A stretch of DNA of 64,000 bases from Perca fluviatilis (taxonomy: Eukaryota > Chordata > Actinopteri > Perciformes > Percidae). Location: positions 29,368,434 through 29,432,433 of the forward strand of contig NC_053121.1 of the NCBI RefSeq assembly GCF_010015445.1, read 5' to 3'. Made by a program: the position numbers and the translations under genes. The notes under the pieces were generated by a model. That model searched no databases, was not told the origin of the DNA, and saw nothing but the letters and a program-made list of their open reading frames with translations. Below are positions 61,600-64,000 of the stretch, in pieces (within the stretch, counting starts at the first letter, position 1; each line of letters begins with the position of its first letter).

Positions 61600-62165
61600 A
61601 AACTCTGCCTCTGTAAAAAAAAAAAAAAAAAAAAACAGTGAGAAAAAGCGTGACAGAAAATATCGGGCCGACTGAATGATATCTAAAAAAACATACATTT
61701 ATGAACTACTGCTCTTAAATGAAACCATTCAAGGAGTTAGGCTAATTATTTCCACAAATTAACTGTTGTACACTTTGCCTGAAAAGTGAGCAGTGGAAGT
61801 TAATGTTACTTAAGTAATTTATATTTTAGCCCATACGAAAGAGGGGGAGACACAGAGTGAGAGAGAGATATTTATGCATCATAGACCTATTCTAGCATTG
61901 TAGATTAGTGGATGTAATTGACCTTCATGGTAAATTTCCTGCGTAACATTAGGCTGTCTTTTGCTCACTTTTAAGGCAAAGAGTACAACTGTTCATTTGT
62001 GCAAATAATTTGCCTAACTCCTTGAATGGTAGGATGATAATGGTTTCAATTCAGAGCAGTGGTCAGTAAATGTATATTTTTAGGCTGCTTACACATTCAG
62101 TCGCTCTGCGATCGTCTGCCACGCTTTCTCTAGCTGTTTTATTACAGCAGCCTTTATCGGTTATC
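61600..62165. repeat. Large inverted repeat, arms of about 160-190 bp
   Basis: The core arms are 61636-61792 and 61962-62137. Read against the reverse of the right arm, the left arm shares AAGCGTG.CAGA, CGACTGAATG, ATACATTTA, ACTGCTCT, GAAACCATT, CATTCAAGGAGTTAGGC, ACAGTTGTAC-like and AAAAGTGAGCA blocks in order. The loop is 169 bases. A 21-base A-run at 61615-61635 in the left arm sits opposite CTGTAATAAAACAG in the right arm, so the A-run grew from a shorter seed. A transcript across it could fold into a long imperfect hairpin. Confidence 0.8.
61615..61635. repeat. poly(A) run, 21 bases
   Basis: Uninterrupted A-run within the left arm of the inverted repeat; not a retroposon tail as far as I can see. 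Confidence 0.9.
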
Positions 62166-62411
62166 CTGGATTTATAAATTCTACTTTTGTGCAATTACCC
62201 GTTCCTAATAAAAAAAAAAAAAGGATCCGGTTCAATCACTTTTAAAAAGATAGATCGTTGCAAGCAATTCAAAACAATGGCATAGAGCAAAAAGAGCGGA
62301 GTTCAAAAGAAGTGCTATGTTTGCCAGTAAGTGATTACCAGCTGAAGGCAAACACCTAGTAAAAAAATATGATGTGGCCATGTGACATTTCCTGAGTTTA
62401 CGAGTCCATTT

Positions 62412-62622
62412 GCCCTTTTCACAGCAGACATGTTGACATGTCTCAGTAGGAGACAGCAGCCTCTTTGGTTTTTAGGGTCCTGGTATTGTGCATGCTGCCT
62501 CACTGTCACACTGCCATGGCTTACTGGGACACTTTTAATAAAACAGAGCTATTGTTAACATTATTAGTAACACCTGTGCTTTTCTTACTCTGACAAGCTG
62601 AAATGTCTGCTGTGAAAAGGGC
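62412..62622. mobile_element. Short MITE, about 211 bp
   Basis: CCCTTTTCACAGCAGACAT at 62413-62431 is the exact reverse complement of ATGTCTGCTGTGAAAAGGG at 62603-62621. The interior (GGCTTACTGGGACACTTTTA, AACATTATTAGTAACACCTG) is one I recall from a widespread fish repeat. No target duplication was verified, so the superfamily is left open. Confidence 0.75.
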
Positions 62623-62757
62623 TTCTGGAGCAGTGGACAAACCAACCTTTTTCAGACCAAATATTTTGCCTTGTCATGGCAGGAGCAAGCAATCCCAGCG
62701 AGACAGCAAGAACAAAACTGGAACCTCAAACTGAAACTCCTAAATGGAATGGTTTTG

Positions 62758-62830
62758 ATACTAACGTTATTAATAACACTTGTGCTTTTCCTGCTATGGC
62801 ATGTCCAAATGTCTTCTCAAAAAAGGTCTG
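62758..62830. repeat. Diverged extra copy of the MITE right end
   Basis: AACGTTATTAATAACACTTG, TGCTTTTCCTGCTATG and AAATGTCTTCTCAAAAAAGG follow the order of the MITE's last 70 bases (62555-62624) with many substitutions. The left half is not found, so this is a fragment or a solo end. Confidence 0.6.
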
Positions 62831-64000
62831 TAATGAGACACTGGCAGCTGCAAAAGCACACTGGTTATATGCTTAAAGTCGGACAAAAGGAAATGCAGAC
62901 TTATGAGGGTCCCAACACCAAAAAAAAAAAAATTCTTTGTACCTGTAGCCATTTATGCCCAGGAAATGTTAACATCTGCTGAACCCACTTACTATGATTC
63001 TTTTCTGCTTTTCTGCTTCAGATTTTCTGCCACACGTGGGAGCAGCTACACTGGAACATCCGGTTATTTCCCACAGCATTGCACATTTCCCCCAGAGGCT
63101 AATTTTTTGTGAACGTGTGCAATGAACTAATGAGCAGTCATTTTTTTATTTTCTACATCTTTATGATTTACTAGCATACAACACATAGAGGGCATCAAGG
63201 GCATTTGCTGTTTATAAATAGGAAATACCAATACTGTATAGAAACAAAACATTTTTTTAGATGAATATACAGTATAACTGTTTTGCCAATAATACATTTT
63301 ACCATTTACAAACTTTAAACATTCAATGAATTTAACTTCAGAATATTGCTTTCTCATCTAGTATTCAACCTTGGAGACTCAGAAAATATGCAGATCAGAT
63401 TTCAGTTCCCAAAGGCAATCATTATTTGTAAGCGATATGAGATAAGACAGCAAGGTGTTAATGAAGTAATATTGATTAAATGAAGCAACGAAGAAAGCCT
63501 ATGTTACAAGATCGACTTTTAGTTGTAATGATATAGTGAAAGGAATAACCTCAGCCTTTTAAAAACTATGACCGTTTAAACAATGCCACTAGTGGTGTTC
63601 ATCACGCCAACTAATGCATTAAGTGGGAGTTAAAGAAAAGGATGAATAAAACGCCCACAGCGCAGGCAGGTGCTTGTCATTTGGTATCTCATCAAGTGCT
63701 AAATTCTTCGGCAATATTCTAACCCATTTGAAAACAAACCATTGTGTTTATATTTGCATATTAGGTCAACATTTATTTTCAGTAAGCTGGCATTGAGTCA
63801 GTATTAAAATAACCACAAGTTGTTCAGATGTGTGCATGTGCACATCAATAATTTTCACTGCTCCCCTTTTAAAATGAAATCATTATGTGCCCTTAGGCTA
63901 CCCTGAGGTAGTACTCTAATTACGCAAAATACTTTGTGTGTAATTGCCTTCAACTTTACTCAAAACAATAAAGGGAACCCTTCCTCGCTTCTGTGCATTT
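62831..64000. other. Non-coding stretch to the window end, no gene seen
   Basis: A-run near 62919-62932. Short frames on both strands are unrecognised. Nothing else noticed. Confidence 0.5.

Larger units (their letters stand above)
60611..62200. mobile_element. Harbinger-like inverted-repeat element, about 1.6 kb, probably with an internal insertion
   Basis: Starts GGGTATTGCACAAAACCAGG; the reverse of the right end reads GGGTAATTGCACAAAAGTAG. Left text GATAAGGGATTAAGC, AGTTATCCTGG and AAAGCAGAGGCACCTAA, and right text TATCGGTTATCCTGGATTTA, match the two halves of the 214-bp element at 40200-40413 in opposite orientation. About 1.4 kb (roughly 60780-62140) lies between the two homologous halves, so either this is the long form of the family or a second element has inserted. 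No transposase is visible. Confidence 0.65.

Overview
The window looks like a piece of teleost fish nuclear genome, probably from a spiny-rayed (percomorph) fish. It is AT-rich, has no prokaryotic gene organisation and no long open frame, carries very long (CA)n/(GT)n microsatellites, and is full of transposon remnants of kinds I recognise from teleost genomes (hAT, TTAA-flanked palindromic elements, Harbinger-like elements, L1- and L2-type LINE tails). The lineage call rests on recall of repeat families, not on a search. I found no functional protein-coding gene, no tRNA, no rRNA and no CRISPR array. The few coding traces are decayed pieces of transposon proteins. The window therefore reads as intergenic or intronic DNA.

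Layout. 1-10.4 kb: mostly single-copy-looking DNA, with a decayed Myb/SANT-like exon (3.78-3.92 kb, minus) and one left-end copy of a palindromic TTAA-type element (from 5.13 kb). 10.4-15.3 kb: dispersed repeats, an L2-type LINE tail, a nested cluster of hAT elements (12.2-13.7 kb; the innermost has a perfect 8-bp target duplication) and a GC-rich LTR-like stretch. 15.6-18.4 kb: two TTAA-flanked inverted-repeat elements almost touching, the first with an internal tandem array of about 205-bp units. 21.4-22.2 kb: a 5'-truncated L1/Tx1-like LINE with a 12-bp target duplication. 25.5-26.6 kb: another hAT with a perfect 8-bp duplication. 29.9-30.7 kb: a LINE 3' tail beside a third complete TTAA element. 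33.7-35.1 kb: a long-inverted-repeat element and an antisense L2-type LINE end. 36-37 kb: a decayed MADF-like exon and a dispersed repeat. 39.2-41.2 kb: two abutting inverted-repeat elements and a SINE-like piece. 44-54.8 kb: two inverted copies of one hAT family (the second complete, 53.56-54.84 kb), with extreme dinucleotide tracts between them. 58.4-62.8 kb: another LINE tail, a Harbinger-like element containing a large inverted repeat, and a small MITE.

There is no set of genes acting together. The interest lies in the history of insertions: elements inside elements, intact target duplications that make individual insertions datable, large inverted repeats that could form hairpins, and microsatellites that grew inside transposons. 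No new biological system is supported by what I can read here.
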